A stretch of 44,515 bases of DNA. Source: Promethearchaeota archaeon (GTDB taxonomy: Archaea; Asgardarchaeota; Lokiarchaeia; Sigyniarchaeales; SOKP01). Every line of letters starts with the position of its first letter. Position 1 is the stretch's first letter. The position numbers and the translations under genes are program-made. Shown piece by piece: positions 43,148 through 44,515 of this stretch. The DNA lies in assembly GCA_016839915.1 (NCBI GenBank), contig JAEOTH010000046.1, forward strand, positions 1 through 44,515, read 5' to 3'. The notes under the pieces are model-generated. The model saw only the letters and a list, made by a program, of their open reading frames with translations, did no database searches and was not told where the DNA came from.

Positions 43148-44356
43148 TTATGAGTAAAGACGAGATTCCATAAATTGATCTTTAACCTTATTCATTACTT
43201 TATCTACTGCATCATAAAAATCTTTATTGATTATCATCTCAGCATCTTTTCTTATTGCGAACATTCCCGCTTCTGTACATATTGCTTTAATATCAGCTCC
43301 AGTTGCACCTTCCGTGAGATTTACTAATCTTTTGAATTCAATGTTTTCTTCTACAGTTAAGTTTCTTGTATGTATTTTAAATATTGCTTCTCGAGCCACA
43401 TCATCCGGAATGGGAAAATCAATCATACGATCAAATCTACCTGGTCTTAATAATGCAGGATCTAAAATGTCTACTCTATTTGTCGCACCAATAATTTTTA
43501 CATCTCCTCTTTGTTCAAATCCGTCTAATTCGCTAAGTAATTGCATTAAAGTTCTTTGAACTTCTCTATCTCCTGAAGTTGCTATTTTAAGTCTTTGAGA
43601 TCCAATCGCGTCTAATTCATCGATAAATAAGATTGTAGGGGCCTTTTCTTTTGCTAAATTAAATATTTCTCTTACTAAACGTGCACCTTCACCAATAAAT
43701 TTTTGAACTAGTTCAGAACCAATAATTCTTATGAATGTTGCTTCTGTTTCATGAGCAACAGCCTTTGCTAATAATGTTTTTCCAGTACCGGGAGGTCCGA
43801 ATAATAACACTCCTTTAGGAGGCTCTATTCCAATTCTTTTAAATAATTCTGGTTTTTTTAGAGGCAATTCAACAGTTTCTCTAACTTCCTGCATTTGGTC
43901 TTCTAATCCTCCAACATCTACATAGGATATATCAGGAATAGAATCAATTACCTCCATACCTTTTACAAAAGGATCTAATTTGGTAGGCAATACTTCCATA
44001 ATTGCAAAGGTTCTTTGATTTAATGCTACTCTCGTTCCAGGAGGTAATTTTTCGTTTTTCACTTTTCTACTCGTATTCACAACAAAACTCGGTCCTGTCG
44101 AGCTTTTTACAATTGCTCTCCCTTTTTCATCTAAAAAATCTATGATTGTTGCAGATACTAAAGGGGGTTCTCTTAATCTGTCAATTTCATTTCTAAGACT
44201 ATGTAATTCTTGTTCCAACCTCAATCGTTCTGCATCCAGTAATTGTTTTTCGGTTTCTAAGTTTCGGAGTCGTTTCTCTAAATGTCTTGTGTAAGTTATT
44301 AGATATTCTCCATCTTTACTTTCTTCTTTTTTCTTCCTATCTTTAGTCGTTGTCAA
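43148..44356 (-). CDS. pan: Proteasome-activating nucleotidase (PAN, AAA+ ATPase)
   Basis: 402 residues with the PAN layout: an N-terminal coiled coil (about 22-62), an OB domain (about 68-125), and an AAA+ ATPase with Walker A G187PPGTGKT, Walker B LFIDELDA (D246-E247) and Arg fingers in LLRPGRFDR. The C-terminus is LYS, fitting the HbYX rule used to dock on and open the 20S proteasome. PAN unfolds substrates for degradation. The TTG at 44356 is the only start in the frame; GAAGGGG lies upstream. It leads the PAN-PUA-NAC cluster. Confidence 0.93.
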   Translation of the reverse strand: MTTTKDRKKKEESKDGEYLITYTRHLEKRLRNLETEKQLLDAERLRLEQELHSLRNEIDRLREPPLVSATIIDFLDEKGRAIVKSSTGPSFVVNTSRKVKNEKLPPGTRVALNQRTFAIMEVLPTKLDPFVKGMEVIDSIPDISYVDVGGLEDQMQEVRETVELPLKKPELFKRIGIEPPKGVLLFGPPGTGKTLLAKAVAHETEATFIRIIGSELVQKFIGEGARLVREIFNLAKEKAPTILFIDELDAIGSQRLKIATSGDREVQRTLMQLLSELDGFEQRGDVKIIGATNRVDILDPALLRPGRFDRMIDFPIPDDVAREAIFKIHTRNLTVEENIEFKRLVNLTEGATGADIKAICTEAGMFAIRKDAEMIINKDFYDAVDKVMNKVKDQFMESRLYS

Positions 44357-44515
44357 AAAAAGTATACCCCTTCCTTCTTACTTTCATTTACAATTTTAAG
44401 AAAATACTTTAAAATATTAATAAACTTTTAATCATTTAAATTTAAGGTTACTTCTCTATATTTACTTAAAAATGTCGATTTTTAAAAAGTTTATAGATTA
44501 TAAAATATAATGACC

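Noticed and set aside
1-44515. CRISPR arrays, tRNA or rRNA genes, transposases, prophage
   Set aside because: No regularly spaced repeats, no GTTCGAATCC-type tRNA arm with matching stems, and no recombinase motifs were seen by eye.

Overview
The window comes from an AT-rich archaeal genome and most resembles an Asgard archaeon, probably of the Lokiarchaeia. Established archaeal markers are the proteasome-activating AAA+ ATPase PAN with a C-terminal HbYX tail, a NAC-type chaperone with a UBA domain, a geranylgeranyl-reductase-type flavoprotein and an MfnA-type PLP decarboxylase. Asgard-like traits are three separate Ras/Rab-type small GTPases (24388, 31546, 34403), one carrying a long linker and a zinc ribbon, plus a large LRR protein and a large HEAT-repeat protein. 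Several genes start with TTG or GTG. Some have a strong Shine-Dalgarno sequence (GAGGTGAT or AGGAGG), while others look leaderless. I saw no tRNA, rRNA, CRISPR array or transposase.

Layout. 1-6160: a 5'-truncated LRR protein faces a HEAT-repeat protein. 6300-9340: an anchored beta-helix surface protein, a histidine phosphatase, and a small membrane-anchored protein interrupted by an in-frame TAG. 9340-14310: a B12-type radical SAM enzyme with a 66-residue upstream partner, a DUF4242-like protein, a CapA-like phosphoesterase, and an ArsR-type regulator divergent from an NDT/TIR-like protein. 14850-19000: membrane proteins, including a tandemly duplicated cassette of an anchored secreted protein plus a five-TM protein. 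19200-23700: an ACT-domain protein, a DUF3303-like protein, a trans-editing hydrolase, a winged-helix protein, the broken 3' end of a metallo-beta-lactamase-fold gene, and a duplicated pair of DUF998-like membrane proteins.

23850-31400: a flavodoxin, a GTPase, a GYD protein, a Cys-rich zinc finger, a geranylgeranyl-reductase-like flavoprotein, an unrecognised two-domain protein, AAC(3)-family and GNAT acetyltransferases, a HAD phosphatase and a hotdog thioesterase. 31540-38100: a GTPase, divergent ilvE/panB, the Rab-zinc-ribbon fusion converging on a double-zinc-ribbon protein, and an MfnA/aspartate-decarboxylase-like enzyme. IlvE, PanB and the decarboxylase together could feed both halves of pantothenate for coenzyme A. 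38270-44360: a MazG-like pyrophosphohydrolase, the anaerobic ribonucleotide reductase NrdD, a cupin, and a PAN-PUA-NAC proteostasis cluster.

The points most worth following are the Rab-zinc-ribbon fusion, the duplicated cassettes with a conserved upstream inverted repeat, the DUF998-like copy that lost its ATG and SD, the TAG-interrupted gene, the 66-residue/radical SAM pair, and a dispersed TTCGAACTTC intergenic repeat. I did not find a single clear-cut new system; these are leads.
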